A stretch of 64,000 bases of DNA, taken from positions 8,168,381 through 8,232,380 of the forward strand of contig JAKSZT010037198.1 of assembly GCA_026826555.1 (NCBI GenBank). Direction: 5' to 3'. Numbering within the stretch: position 1 is the first letter of the stretch; each line of letters begins with the position of its first letter. The notes beneath the pieces were generated by a model. It was not told the DNA's origin. It saw only the letters and a program-made list of their open reading frames with translations, and did not search any database. This DNA is from Tolypeutes matacus. Lineage: Eukaryota; Chordata; Mammalia; Cingulata; Chlamyphoridae. Positions 1-11,673 of the stretch are shown here, in pieces. A program made the translations under genes and the position numbers.

Positions 1-1249
1 CCAAAAGCTATGCTAGAGACTCAGCCTGGAGAGCAAAATGAATTGCCTTTCAGACTGCTCCTGCCTCACTCTCTAAACTGCTTGCGATGCTCTGACTCCT
101 AAATCTGAGTTATTGGTGACTGAAATGAGGCAGCCTGGTTTCCAGGTAGCAGGTTGGACTGCAGTGTAATGTCTCTAGAATACCTTGGCCTTTGTCAGAA
201 AACTAAGCAGAGCTGACTCCAGATGGTACCAGAAGGGTGCCTTGTAATATTTTTGCACTCATTACTTGTATTTGCATTTGTGGAACACATTCCATTGTGG
301 AGGAAAATGCTGACTGAGAGGCTTTAGGAAAGAGCCTTTAGCAGAACAACATTATGTTGGTTTGGATTGTACAAGGAACAAATTAGAGCTTGAAGTCACC
401 AAAGAAGAAGGCAGGCAGATGGGAAGTCAGGGAAACAGCTTTAAGGGGGATGTGTGCTTGTATGTGGGAGCAGCCCACAGGCACTTCCAGATGGAATAAT
501 TTCCCAACATCCCTTCAATATACGGGGTGGGATTTTTCAATTTTGGGGTCATAAGCCAGAAGTAGCTTTGAATGAGTGTTAAACCAAGGCAAAAAGGAAG
601 GATACCAGTGTGATGTCTGTAGAGAGTGAAGCTGAGAAATCATTAGTTGGTGGAGGAGACTGTGGTTAGGTGGGGAAGGGGTGCAGTGAACAAAGGGAAA
701 AGTAAATAGAGAGTGTCTTACAAAGACAAGCAGAAATGAAAGTCGAGTCAGAGAGGAGAAATGGAAGAAAAATTCAAAACGAGATAAAATAGTTCAAAAC
801 AAGAGGTGAAAACCAGGGAAGAACAAAATTAAACCCCTTCAGATAAAGAGAAAATATGGTGAACATGATTTCTGGTCCTGGCAAGACTGAGGTAGCAGTT
901 GTGATCACTTAAAAATGATGCACAGGGAGTACTGCGTGGAAGATGGTGTTATATGCCTTCCACATTAAAGTAAAGCTAGGTCCAGATCCAACACTGGGTG
1001 TAAGCAGCTCACAAGAACCTCAGGAGGCTGTTTGTTGGGTACCTGGAGCTGGTGATGCAGGCCCTGACAGAGATGGTCCTGGAAGATCTGCCTGGTGACC
1101 TGTTTTCACAGGACCTGGTCTAGCCTGGTTTGTAGGGAGGAGACGGCTACTGAAGCCGGCTACTGTTTTCTTGGTCTGAGGATGGTGGAGGGGGAAGAGG
1201 AGAAGGAAAGGAGGAGTAGAAAAGAGACATCATACAGCTTATCTCTACG
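1..1249. other. Repeat-poor DNA, no gene recognised
   Basis: I see no recognisable repeat, RNA gene or coding signature. The open frames are short and do not resemble known protein families. The sequence is moderately AT-rich and probably intergenic or intronic. Confidence 0.5.
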
Positions 1250-1367
1250 TCTCTTTCCTCATTTAAAAAAAACGGTAAAATCTAATAGTATCTAACTCAG
1301 AAAGTCCCCATGAAGATTAAAAGAGATAGTGCAGCAAGGTGCCTGGCTCAATAAATGTTTGTTATTT
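1250..1367 (+). repeat. MIR SINE fragment
   Basis: The segment has the 3' half of a MIR: a degraded 'TCATTT..AAATGG'-like stretch, a 'gattaaaagagatagtgca' stretch, then 'gtgcctggctcaataaat'. These are the conserved 3' landmarks of this old tRNA-derived mammalian SINE. It is 5'-truncated and diverged, as expected for a family shared by all placental mammals. Confidence 0.65.
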
Positions 1368-1414
1368 TAGGATCTATACATGAGGTCATTAAAAATGTTG
1401 TACAAACTATTAAT

Positions 1415-1645
1415 ATAGCAATTTTCTTATGAATTAAGAACACGTGTTACAAAATAGTATTCACAACAACAAAAAACATGCACACACATACGTATACATA
1501 TATGAATGGAAAGGGAGAATGTGACTAAAATGTTAACAGTGATTACTTCTGGAGGATAGATTATGGCTACTATATTTTTCTTCCTTATGCTTTTCTGTAT
1601 TTTCACAGTGAACACGAATTACTTTTCTAACAAGAAACACATTAT
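1415..1645 (+). mobile_element. Ancient L1 (L1M-type) 3' end fragment
   Basis: The segment resembles the L1M/L1ME 3' UTR on the plus strand: 'aaaatgttaacagtgatta', 'cttctggaggatagattat', and 'ttttctgtattttcaca' before an AT-rich end. It is a short old fragment without a clear A-tail or target duplication. The family is recognised by eye and the subfamily is not assigned. Confidence 0.55.
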
Positions 1646-3351
1646 TCTTTGAAAAACTGAAAGAATCAGTCCCAACATGGTGCAGTATCAGTCCTCTTTC
1701 TCATGCCTCTCCAAATGTAGATTCAAGTTCCAGCCTCAATTCTTGTTTTCACTACTCCTCAAATGTGGATTTCTTCGAGTTGGGAACATTAATTCTGACC
1801 CCACTGATGTCTACCAGCTCGGGGAGAGAAGCACGGTTGCATTGCGGGTGAGTCTGGAGAGATTACTCTATCCTGTCTTTTAAGAGAGGCACCTGAAGTA
1901 TGTTACAAAAGACCATATTTTTTCACAGATGTGCTGGTTAAAGGAACCAGAATTGTAGGTAGGCTTGGAGCAGTCATGATTTTCCAAGGTCTGCAATAGT
2001 TAGGTTAATTATCTGGAGGGCAGTCTCTTTGCATGTACTTTATTAATTTGTGGGAATTGTCACAACAATTGGCTTTTAGCTGAGACAGCCTTCTGAGGGT
2101 GGATCAGTGGTGCAGCTGCTCTACACTGGAAAGTGTCACTCTCCAACTGGGTGTGCATGTGAACCAACTGGGGAGAGCTGGGAGCACCTGGAAGCAAGCA
2201 TTTGTCAGCAGAGTGATGCTTTTTCTGGGCCCTGTTTGGAAATGGGAGGTTTCATGTTGTCTTTCCATCACCTCTCTGTTAGAAACCAATCAACAGTATT
2301 GTATGAAGTAATGGGATATGGGTGGCTTTTGGTGATAATAAAGGTTTTGGGGAGCAGAGATGTTGGGGGGGGGTGGTTAAGAGGGAGGAGGGTGGTAATG
2401 TGGCACTATGTTAGGTTGCCATTGCCCAGGTGGAAATTAACAATAGAAGTAAAGAGAGATTTAACAGCACTGCTTCATATTTTGATCTGCTTTGGCACAT
2501 TATGATTTTGGGCAAGGTTTCAGTCTTGTCCATGTTGCCAGAGGCTGTGTATGTAATAGAGGTATCACATGCAGTGACAGGATTGTAGGAAAAGCAATCC
2601 GCACTGGTAAAGTCAAATGGGAGCACTTCCATTGGAAAGGGCAGTACTCTCTGTTTTTGGCATCCCAGTGGTAATCTGGCTGCTTAGGGTTGCATTCAGG
2701 AGCTGTCCAGTTGTATGCAGCACCCAGTGATTCTGATGGACATTGGGCCCAACATCCCAGGGTAGCAGGTTCTTAGGTCTCCACCTAAGAACACCTACGG
2801 CAGCCTGTATAGGGAAGCATCCTGAGCGAGGTGGTGGTGGTGGGGAGGTAGATGGAGGGACAGGACAGGGGGTATCTGCAGCCCTGAAAGCTGACTCCCC
2901 AGGTTGTTCAAGCCTTGGGCATGATTCTGATCATTTGTCAGAAACTGACAGTGCATGCCAACTGAAAGCTGAAATGCTGGATTATTCACGCTCTTTATTC
3001 CTCATTCTTCTGGCTATTGCCTGCTGGCTCTCAAAAAGCAGAAGGCAAAAGAAGGAGGAGAGAAAAGTTAGGGCATGACTTTTTCAGGCTTCTTAATTAG
3101 TAGTTCTGTTAAAAGGTATTGTGGTAGGGAAACTAATGGTAGGAATAAAATATGTTGGATGATTTTACATTTCAAATGATCTCTCTATTACCATTTCCTC
3201 TGTGACTTATTGCTAGTACCAGTGAACCCCTTTCTATACTTGAAGAGCAGGGCCTATAGCCTTGAATTATATATTTGGTGTGGAAAAGTTGCTTTAATCC
3301 ATTTTCATGCCCATTCAGATTGAAGAGCAGTTTGGCCACTCAATGTTATTT
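1646..3351. other. Repeat-poor DNA with G-rich run
   Basis: No transposon or gene was recognised. A purine-rich run at about 2362-2394 contains nine consecutive G. An open frame of 132 codons (2107-2505, plus) overlaps others in both directions, shows no family resemblance, and is probably chance. Confidence 0.45.
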
Positions 3352-3592
3352 CAGCTTGACTTAAAAAAAATTTTTTTTAAGGAGGTACCGGAGATTGAAC
3401 CTAGGACCTTGTACATGGGAAGCAGGTGTTCAACCACTGAGCTACATCTGCTCCCCAATGAGAGTTGGGTTTTTTTTTTGTTTGTTTGTTTGCTTTGTTT
3501 TTAGGAGGTAACAGGGATTGAATCCAGGACCTCGTACATGGGAAGCAGGCACTCATCCACTTAAGCTACATCTGTTCCCTCCAGCTTGACTT
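3352..3592 (-). mobile_element. Dimeric tRNA-Ala-derived SINE with TSD
   Basis: Two tRNA-Ala-like units lie in tandem on the minus strand. Unit bodies are about 3381-3456 and 3504-3581, each ending on the plus strand in 'gctacatctg' plus 'ctcccc' or 'ttccct', which is the reverse of the tRNA-like 5' end. A T-rich linker of about 47 nt separates them. One 11-bp direct repeat, 'cagcttgactt', flanks the whole pair (3352-3362 and 3582-3592), so the pair was inserted as a unit. The B box is visible in both units as the reverse of GGTTCAATCTCC-like sequence. Dimers of this kind are known from armadillo DAS-SINEs. Confidence 0.85.
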
Positions 3593-3639
3593 TTTGCTGA
3601 AGTTCTTCAAATGTGCTCTGAATTGATATGATGAATAAA

Positions 3640-3790
3640 TCCATATAAAACATTCATTGCATGCCTATTATGCACCAAACTCTGCTTAGATTTACAAGGG
3701 GGGCCCAACCAAGAGAAGTTACTTCTGTCTTCATGGAATTAATCTAATTAGGGGGACAGAAAATCAAGAAGATAATTAGGATACAGTATT
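3640..3790 (-). mobile_element. L2 3' end fragment
   Basis: Reverse complement of the L2 3' end: 'cattcattgcatgcctatt', 'atgcaccaaactctgctta' and 'cttcatggaattaatctaa' follow the L2 order of '..gcctactatgtgccaggcac..' then '..catggagctta..'. It is diverged and without a tail. Confidence 0.6.
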
Positions 3791-5599
3791 CTCCTCAACA
3801 CCTATAGGGAATATAGTCTTGTAACAAGAGCTTCTAAAAACAACAAGGAAGACAAGAAATAGGACCTGTCCCTTTGGGAGATCATAAACTGTTTCCTAAG
3901 CCTTCTTGCTAGTGGTTATGAAGCTATTTATATTCTGACAGACTGGGTTCTCTCTGGGTCCTGGAATGGGTGAGGCTGAGGTTGGAGGTTAAAGTTGGTG
4001 TGGGGCCGAGGTCATTTGGGAGTGTCATGCCTACCAACTCCTAGACTGGTTCCCTCTGCAGTTTCAAAGAGTTGATGCTCCTCCAAAAATAGCACTTGGA
4101 TAATTTTGTGATATCACTTTCAAGTAAATATGTTTTAAAAAATCCCATTAATTTGGAGTCTATCAAATTGGAATTTGTGATCTTTAGGGGACAAATTAGG
4201 CTAATTTTAATTTTTACATTATCGATGATAAAAGAGACCTGCACATAGGTCCTTTTATACTGAAAATGTATTTAAAAAGGGACCTGCACATAGGTCCCTT
4301 TATACTGAAAATGTATAAAGTATTAATAAAATAAAGTGTTTTTAGCAACTCCAGAAGCACACAAAACTGACATACTAATTATATGTAATACCTTTTCATG
4401 AGGGCAGGTCCTCTAAATAAAACTCATGTTTATATATATATATTGGAGCCAACATTTCACTAAGGGAGAGTTAGGATAACAAGTGCCGATTTTCAGGCTA
4501 CAAATCACCTATCTGCCTTGTACAAAGAGACAAATTAACAATGACATAAATCTAATCTAATGGGTTGTTTATTTCCAGAAGTAGTGAGAGCTAGAAAACC
4601 ATGGCAACCAATGTAGTCAGAGATGATGAGAAAGGGACTTATACTCTTAGCAAAAATGAATTGAAAAAGAAAAGTGTGAAAAGTCCTGAAACACTCACTA
4701 ACAGTTCTAGGCAATTTAACTTTTCCTTTTTCATTCTGGTGGAGGTGTTACATCCCAGCAGGAGTTGCAGTTTTAGTAAAGGGTTATTCATTGCTTCCAC
4801 TACAACCCTTATTTTAGAATTCTAAACTTAGTGGTAGAGGTCCAGTCCGAAGTCACATTTTAAAGTGAAGGTAGTGATAACTAAAGTATATCAAGAACCT
4901 CCAAAAAACTCAGCGTATCTCTTGTAATTTAAACCAGATTCTCTTCTCATAAAAGTCGTGTTTTAGGCCATGAGGGAATATTACTGTTCCAATTCACTTA
5001 TTGGTAGAAAACTTAGCCTGCAAGGCTGGGTTTGTGGATGGTGAAATTGTTGCTTTGTTGTTGATAGACTGTTTTCAGCCATATGATAAACCAATTGACA
5101 CTTAAATTAACAAGAACAACCTGCATCCATTCATTCAACCAATAATGGCACAAACTTTCTAATGTAAATAGCTGGAGGACAATAGAAACTATTGGCTGTC
5201 TTGTTATTGCTGTTGAGGTCAGGCCAGTGACAACCAACTAAAGGTAGGGGGAAAGGCTGACCTGGCTCCTTCTGTCCCAGAAGTTCCCAGCTTTAATTCA
5301 TTTTTGGGATAAAGTGTTTGTCTCCAAAAGGCCTTAATTAGAATGTTGCCAAATTCTTCAGCCACAGTAACTAAAATTTTGAACTATGAGCTGCTGAACC
5401 TCTGGTCTTCCAGCTCAGAAAGGAGAACCCAGAGGGGATATGACATGAAATAATAAATAATGTGGAGGAAGAGAAAGTTGGGAAAGGACTTGAATGCGAG
5501 GGTCAGGCATCGTGGACGGGCAGTACTAAAGGAGGTTTTCAGCAGCCTAGGAGCAAAGTGGTGGGGTCCAGAGGGCTTAAGGTGCTGGCTAGTACTCCA
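3791..5599. other. No gene recognised; local tandem duplication inside
   Basis: Apart from the 45-bp duplication at 4236-4316 and a short (TA)n at about 4431-4443, this stretch has no repeat or coding signature I recognise. Open frames on both strands near 5384-5635 overlap each other and show no family resemblance. Confidence 0.45.
4236..4316. repeat. 45-bp tandem duplication
   Basis: A 36-nt core starting 'gacctgcacataggtcc' and ending 'ctgaaaatgtat' occurs at 4236-4271 and again at 4281-4316, an offset of 45 bp, with only one difference in the core. The core itself contains the near-palindrome 'gacctgcacataggtc'. The low divergence means the duplication is recent. Confidence 0.9.
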
Positions 5600-5970
5600 C
5601 TGAACTTGAGGTACAGATCTCCAGAGCCTTCTCACGCAGCATTCTCCTTGCTGGTATTTGCTCCTGCATCTTCTTGCAGCATTGGCTTCCCTGGGCTCTC
5701 AGTTCTGTCTTCTCAATTCAGGGAGCCTGCTGGGCTCCACCTGGGTTTCCCAGACCTGCGTTGGGTCCTGGAAACTCTGGTCTGGCAGTGAGCTGAGCCA
5801 ATTGCAGGGCTTACCTTATTTATTTCCCATCTCTCAGGCGTCACTGTTCTTTGCTCCTTGACGTTCTGTGTTTTGAGAAGAGTTGTTTCATTTTTCTTTC
5901 AGTATTTTCAGTTATTTCAGACAGGAGGGTAAATCCATTCCTTGTAACTAAAACATGATCAGAAGCAGAA
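5600..5970 (-). mobile_element. Ancient L1M/HAL1-type 5' UTR fragment
   Basis: On the minus strand this reads like the 5' end of old L1M/HAL1 elements: it starts near 'cttctgcttctgatcatg', passes 'ggatttaccctcctgtctg', and continues through a C/G-richer stretch. Local GC is higher than in the flanks. That explains the overlapping open frames on both strands, which I do not regard as genes. Confidence 0.5.
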
Positions 5971-6112
5971 GTCCCCCTTCATTTATTTTTTTCAAATGTG
6001 TTAAGCTTTAACAAAACTTGGATTTATTAGAATTCTGAAAAATTTAATTATGTTCACAATCAATGTTTAAATATTTAGGGAAGTCTAATATGTTAAATCA
6101 ATCAATTTGGGC

Positions 6113-7139
6113 TCATTAGTTTTTTTTTTTCTACTTTAATGGAACTAGCTTTATTATTATTTTTTAACAATTTATTGAAGTATATCATTCATACATGAAC
6201 ATACATAAACTATTAAGTGTTCAGTAAACATTGTGAACTTACAAAACAAACATGCATGACATCATACAGGGCTCCCACACATCACCCCCACACCCCAAAT
6301 ATTTTTCATTGTTGTGAAACATTTGTTAACAAATTATGAAAGAGCATTTCAAAGTATTACTACTAACTATAGTCTGTATTTTACTCCCCTATACATTTTT
6401 TAAAGGATTTATTTATTTATTTACTTTTATCCATTTTTACCCCACCCCCACCAGTTTTTGCTGTTTTTGTGTCCATTCACTGGGCAACTCTCTGTGTCTG
6501 TTTTCTGCCCTCTCTTCTCATCCTTCTCCTCCTTTCTTTGCTGGGATTTGATCCTTGGAACCTCCGATGTGGGAGAAAGGCATCCTACCACCTGTGCCAC
6601 CTTAGTTCTAGGTTTTTCGGCACATCTTGTCTTGGCTCTCTCTTGTGTCACTCTCCTGTTACGTAATCATCTTGCTGCGTGGCTCACGGGGCCTGACGGT
6701 GCACCCATGCATGGGGCCTGGTGGCACACCATGGGGGGCTTACCTGCTTGCTGGCCTGATGGCGCACCTGCGCACAGGGCCTAGTGGCCCACGCGCCATC
6801 TATCTATATATATATATTTATTTTTACTGGGTGGTCCCAGGAATTGCACCTTGGTCCCTCCATATGGGAGATGGACGCCCAACCATTTGAGCCATATCTG
6901 CCCCCCTGCTATATCTCTTAAGGTTGACCAAAGATACCTAGGGTTACAGTCATTTCCCATACAGGATGGTCATATAATAAATCAGGCTTAGTTTATCACC
7001 AGCATTCTGAAAACCAGACCTAGGGAGAAAAATTAGGTCTGGGGACACATGCATGGTTTCTAATATAGTGAATGTTTAGCCTACCCTGATTATTACAAAA
7101 TCAGGACAGCAAGAATATTCACATGGTTCATTAGTTTTT
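6113..7139 (-). mobile_element. Probable 5'-truncated L1 3' end carrying a SINE
   Basis: The left part (6126-6395) is the minus-strand 3' UTR of a xenarthran-type L1, with a T-run at its left end. A composite SINE sits at about 6396-6905. The rest, to 7128, is not clearly L1. The 12-bp string 'tcattagttttt' occurs at 6113-6124 and 7128-7139 and may be the target duplication. Its T-rich half makes this less certain. I infer one 5'-truncated L1 insertion, later hit by the SINE. Confidence 0.5.
6396..6905 (-). mobile_element. Long composite SINE with two tRNA-like modules
   Basis: On the minus strand, a tRNA-Ala-like module (6826-6905) is followed by a GC-rich linker (about 6613-6790), a second, more diverged tRNA-like module (about 6540-6612), a C/T-rich plus-strand tract, and a T-rich left end. 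The linker has repeats of 'gggcctggtgg'/'gggcctagtgg' type. The whole is about 510 bp, far longer than the monomer body of about 75 nt. It is probably one of the chimeric or composite xenarthran SINE types. No clear TSD was found. Confidence 0.6.
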
Positions 7140-7404
7140 ATTGAATAATATTTAGAAAGATAATTTTAAGAGATGGAAAAAAAAATAGAACATTAGACAA
7201 TATATCAAGAGTAAAAATTCCTTTCTATTCAGAAAAGACCCGTTGACCATAAAGGTTCTATCAACTTTGCAGAGCTGGTAGTGGAAGGAATGTACTTCCT
7301 TCCTTATTTCCTAGAAGTGGGAAGATTTGGAGGTGACAATCTAACCTTTCTTTTGTTATCACTCCTTTCTAGCTCCTTTCAGTATTTGGTAACATAGTTT
7401 TCTT
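7140..7404. other. No feature recognised
   Basis: AT-rich sequence between two transposon insertions. I see no repeat or coding signature in it. Confidence 0.4.
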
Positions 7405-7523
7405 CCCAGAAGCACTTTTATTTTTTTTTTTTTTAGCAGGTACTGGGGTTTGAACCTAGGACCTTGTACATGGGAAGCAGGCATTCAACCACTTGAGCTA
7501 TATCTGCTTCCCCCAGAAGCACT
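7405..7523 (-). mobile_element. tRNA-Ala-derived SINE monomer with TSD
   Basis: A single SINE on the minus strand: T-run (the A-tail), body about 7435-7511, with the B box seen as the reverse of GGTTCAAACCCC and the A-box region as the reverse of 'tagctcaagtgg'. A 12-bp direct repeat 'cccagaagcact' flanks it (7405-7416 and 7512-7523). The perfect TSD and long uninterrupted tail indicate a young insertion. Confidence 0.9.
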
Positions 7524-8684
7524 CTTGTCTTTGTAGAGAGAAAAGAAAACACAGCCCCTGAGATAAAAATGGATAAACACAATATATTGAATACATGTTT
7601 TAACTCTCCACCCTCCTTAAGTATTACTGAAATGACATTCGTGGAACAAAAAGGCATACATGCTTAGGGACAAAGAGAACAGAGAGGAAGTGACTCTGGA
7701 TTGGAGATTTTAATAAATTTTGGAAGGCAGATACTGGTTGGCTAATTGGTGACTCAGCTTAACAAATAAGAAAGTGAATCCTCCAGGCCAGCAGAAGGGC
7801 TAGACAACAGATAGCAAGTCAATGTGCCCACTGGAATGCCATCAGGAACTGGGGATCCTTGAAGGCAGGGGTCATGGTGGGACTGACAACAGTGTGATTT
7901 TTTCTATTCTGCATAAAAAGCCTTAAGATCTTCAAAATTTCCCCTTCACTTCATGAAAATCAGCAAATGAGCTACTATCCCTTCTTCACCCCAACAAGAG
8001 ATAAGAATTCCACTCTGCAGAAATAGAGCCCAAGAAGCTCTGGATTCCAGCACTCCAAAAGGCAGAAGACATGGGAGCCAGGAAAGGGGGCATTAAGTCC
8101 TGAGAGAGGTGAAGGGAATTCAAAAGTAATGTTGATAGGGTCTCCTTCCAAGGGCAGGACTGGAAGAGCAAAAGATCCAATAGAGCTCAAGGGGAGAGGG
8201 CTGAGACAGAGGGGTCAGGTGGAGGCTCTAAGAGAAGACATGGAACTGATAGATGGCCTGATAGAGGAGGCTATATTAACAGGAGTTTTACAGGCCTGTC
8301 AGACACTTCCCGGAAAGAACTAGTGACAGAAACAAAGAAAAGAAATAGAGAAGACAATTAGCAACTCTAAGAAAAACAAATCATACAAAAAAAAAAAAAA
8401 CAAAAAACAAACAAACAAACAAACAAAAAAAAGGAAATGTAGTCCTAGTACCCTGAGTGCCTGAGTTCTGAACAATGTTTGCATTGTTTTAACAATGTAA
8501 GCATTGAAAATTGATTTAACAAAAATTTGATAAATAGAAAGATACAGCTTCAAATTTGTCAGTAGGAAGTCAATAGGAAATGTTAACAGCCAAACTGCAA
8601 GACAGTTGTATAAGCATGTTTAGAAATATGAAGGTAAAATGCAAACTAAATAACCCCTCAAAAGTCGAATGTATTTCCTTTGGG
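7524..8684. other. Repeat-poor DNA with A-rich simple repeat
   Basis: No gene or transposon recognised. At 8386-8432 there is an A-rich tract grading into (CAAA)n. No element body precedes it, so I call it a simple repeat. Open frames near 8129-8323 and on the opposite strand are short and overlapping. Confidence 0.45.
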
Positions 8685-8800
8685 GACTGGGATTCAGGAG
8701 ATGGAATCATAGGCAGGAGGCTGCTTTTTCATTTTATGCTTTTTACTACCAATTGATTTTTAAATCTGTGTACCTCTTGTTACTTTTATTATAATAAAGA
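8685..8800 (+). mobile_element. Possible L1M 3' end fragment
   Basis: A short stretch with L1M 3' UTR-like order: 'gggactgggattcagga', 'cattttatgctttttacta', 'ttgatttttaaatctgtgt', then 'gttacttttattataataa'. It is diverged, and the family call is tentative. Confidence 0.35.
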
Positions 8801-8959
8801 ATAAATTTTAGGCAAATAAATCTGATAAAATGTAAAGTCCCTCTTTATGCCAATTAACTTTCAGATTTAAAAGTGGGGAGACTGGGAATAGTACCCCCTT
8901 CTGGTTGATTTGCATTCCTTTCTAATTCTCTTGTGGCTGTGATCCTATAGACCCAAGCT

Positions 8960-10772
8960 CCCCCCCCCCCTTTTTTTTTCTTTTTTCCCCTTAATAACAT
9001 TTTTATTGATATATCATCCACATACTATAAAACTCACCATTTTAAAGTGTACAATTCAGTGGTTTTTAGTATACTCACAGAGTTGTACAGCCATCATTAC
9101 TTTCTGATTTTAGAATATTTTATCACTTCAAAAAGAAATCCCATATCCATTAGCAGTCACTCCCCATTCCAACCTCCTCTTATCTGCTTGCAACCACTAA
9201 TCTACTTTCTGTTTCTATGGATTTGCCTATTGCGGGCATTTTATATAAACAGTATCATGTAATATGTGGTTGCTTGTGACTAGTTTCCTTTACTTAGCAT
9301 AGTGTTTTTACTACATCCACATTGTAGTATGTATTAATACTTTGTTACTTGTATAGTCAAAATGATGTTCCATTGAATGAACATACCACTTACATTTGTT
9401 GCTGATTACTATTACCATATACAGAGGTAGGAATTATGCTTGCCATTTTTCTATTTGTTTTCTATATATCTCTCGTCTTTTTTTTTGTTCCTCTCTTCTC
9501 TGAGTGTTTCCTTCTTTTGTTTCAAATGATAGCTTCTAGTGTTCCATTTTAATTTTCTTGGTGTTTCTTTTACTATATATTTTTAGTTAAATTTCTAATA
9601 ATTGCTCTGGGGATTGTAATTAAAACAATTTATAACCATCTCATTTTAGGTAACAGCAACTTAATTTCAATAGTAGAGAAAAACTTTGCTACAATTGTAG
9701 TTTCATTCCCTACTTTCTTATTTGTGTTATAATTGTCATACAAATATCATCTTTGTGCATTATAAACTCAAATAGCCTAGTTTTATAATTATTGCTTTGT
9801 GCAGTTTTATTTTAAATCAGAAGAAGAGTTACAAACAAAAATACATTATACTACCTTTATATTTACCTAAATAATTACATTTGCAGGTGCTCTTTATTTT
9901 TTTCATTTGGATTCAAATCATTTTCTTTTGTTCTCCCTTTACTTTTTCTTGGAGGATAGCTCTATTAGCAATGAATTCTCTCAGTTATTGTTTATCTGGG
10001 AATGTCTTCGTTTTTTCTTCAGTTTTGGAGGATGGCTTTACTGAATATAAATTTCTTTAAGCATTTTAGATATGTCTTCTTACTGCCTTCTGGTGTCCCT
10101 CGTTCTCTGACCTGAAGCCAGTTGTTTATCTTATTTAGAGACCATTGCACATTATGAGTCAATTTTACTTTTGTTTCTTTCAAGATTCTCCCTTTGTTTT
10201 TGTCTTTCCGCAGTTTGAGTATGATCTGTCTATGTGCAGATCTCTGAGTTTGTCTTATTTGGAATTCATAGAGCTTCTTGAATGTGCAGCTTAACTCTTT
10301 TTTTCCTTTCAGCTTTTGTACTTGTCAGAATTTGTTCAGTTATTTTTTATAATTTCTATCTCTATTAATATTCTCTATTTGGTAAAACATACTTTCCTAC
10401 TTTCCTTTAATTCCCCAGGCATGGTTTCCTTTAGTTCTTTGGACATATTTTTAATAGCTCATTTAAAATCTTTGTCTATTAAGTCCAACATCTATGTCTC
10501 CTCAGACACATTTGCTATTGACTGCTTTTTTTGCCTTTGTATGGTAAATATTTCCCTGTTTCTTTGCATAATCTTATAATTTTTTTTTGTTGAAAATTAG
10601 ACATTTAAAATAATACAATATGGCCATGCTGGAAACAGGTTCTGCTTCCTTCCCTAGGGTTTGTTATTATTGTTTTTGCTTTTTTTGTTTGTTTTAAAAA
10701 ATATCTCTCATTGACTAATTCAGTATATTCTGTGAACTTTGTCTTGTGTGGCTACCGAAATCTAATTGATTA
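8960..10772 (-). mobile_element. Ancient L1 (L1M/HAL1-like), 3' part of a split copy
   Basis: From left to right on the plus strand: a C/T-rich tract, the reverse of an L1M 3' UTR (from 'cctt'+'aataacatttttattgat' to about 9425), then reverse ORF1/5'-region sequence up to 10772 ('ctctattagcaatgaattc', 'cttactgccttctggtgtc'). Typical ORF2 sequence is missing between the 3' UTR and the ORF1-like region. The copy resumes at 15084 after the LTR insertion. It is riddled with stops. Confidence 0.6.
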
Positions 10773-11246
10773 GCCAGTGTGGCAGTTTGATATTATTTAT
10801 GAATTCCTAAAAGAGATATAGATTATGTTTGTAAACTGGTCTGTTCCTCTGGGTGTGATACCCTTTGATTGTATTAGATTCAGCTGAGATGCCTTTGATT
10901 AAATTATGTTAAGATTAGGGCATTGATTCAACCACATCATTAGGGCAACTCGGTTTGAGTGTCTTCCCCCCCCATTTGTGGGCTGTATATATGGGCACTG
11001 GCTTAGGGAGAAGATGGAAGTAGATACACAAAAAAAGACATGGCAGAGGAGATAACTTGGTTTTGATACTGGAGCCCTGGGGAGAGTTGAGCCATTCGCC
11101 TGATAGTTTACAGCTAACTTTGTGAAGAGACCAGAGCAGCTGAGCCTGGAAAGAAATGAGCCCTGGGAAGAAAGATGAGCCCTATGCCAGCCTACAGCTG
11201 AGATGAAAAGAAGCTGGACCCATGGAGCCTTAAAAGGGAAGAGGAA
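10773..11246 (+). mobile_element. MaLR-type LTR (subfamily A), left part
   Basis: The LTR begins at 10778 with 'tgtggcagtttgatatta', preceded by the 5-bp TSD 'gccag' (10773-10777). It runs to 11246, where an L1 composite interrupts it. It resumes at about 14866 and ends at 15078, followed by the second 'gccag' (15079-15083). The 5-bp duplication fits ERVL/MaLR-type integration. The sequence matches the LTRs at 12593-13089 and 53897-54471. Confidence 0.85.
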
Positions 11247-11673
11247 CAATTCTAATGCCCTAAAAATGCCCTACATTCCATCTATTCTATTGTTCTCTCA
11301 CCCTCCCCTTGGAACCTATGGTAATCACTAAGTTTCAATTTATGAAGAATAAGATTCATAGTTACTTGCAATAATATTGTGGGCTTGACATATTGGTCTG
11401 TTTTCTTTTATTAGGCACTGCCTATGTTCTCTAGGGATTCTTGTCCCTCTAATTGAGAACATAGCAGGACTCCCCAGGATAGGAGTTTGAGGTTTTCTTG
11501 ATTATTGTGTGTCTCCACCCACTGATATAACACACTATGACAAAATGAACACTTACATATTCCATAGAAGCCTGCCTCAGGTGTGCCCTGTCTCACTACA
11601 CCCCGGCCCCCCCCCCATATCCCACAACCTACACCGGTAACCCTCCTCTGACATATTTGCCAAAAGAACATTC

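Noticed and set aside
5462..5791. 109-codon open frame
   Set aside because: Overlaps an L1M 5' UTR-like segment and a minus-strand frame; no family resemblance.
8386..8432. A-rich/(CAAA)n tract as the tail of a SINE
   Set aside because: No tRNA-like body precedes it and no flanking duplication is found.
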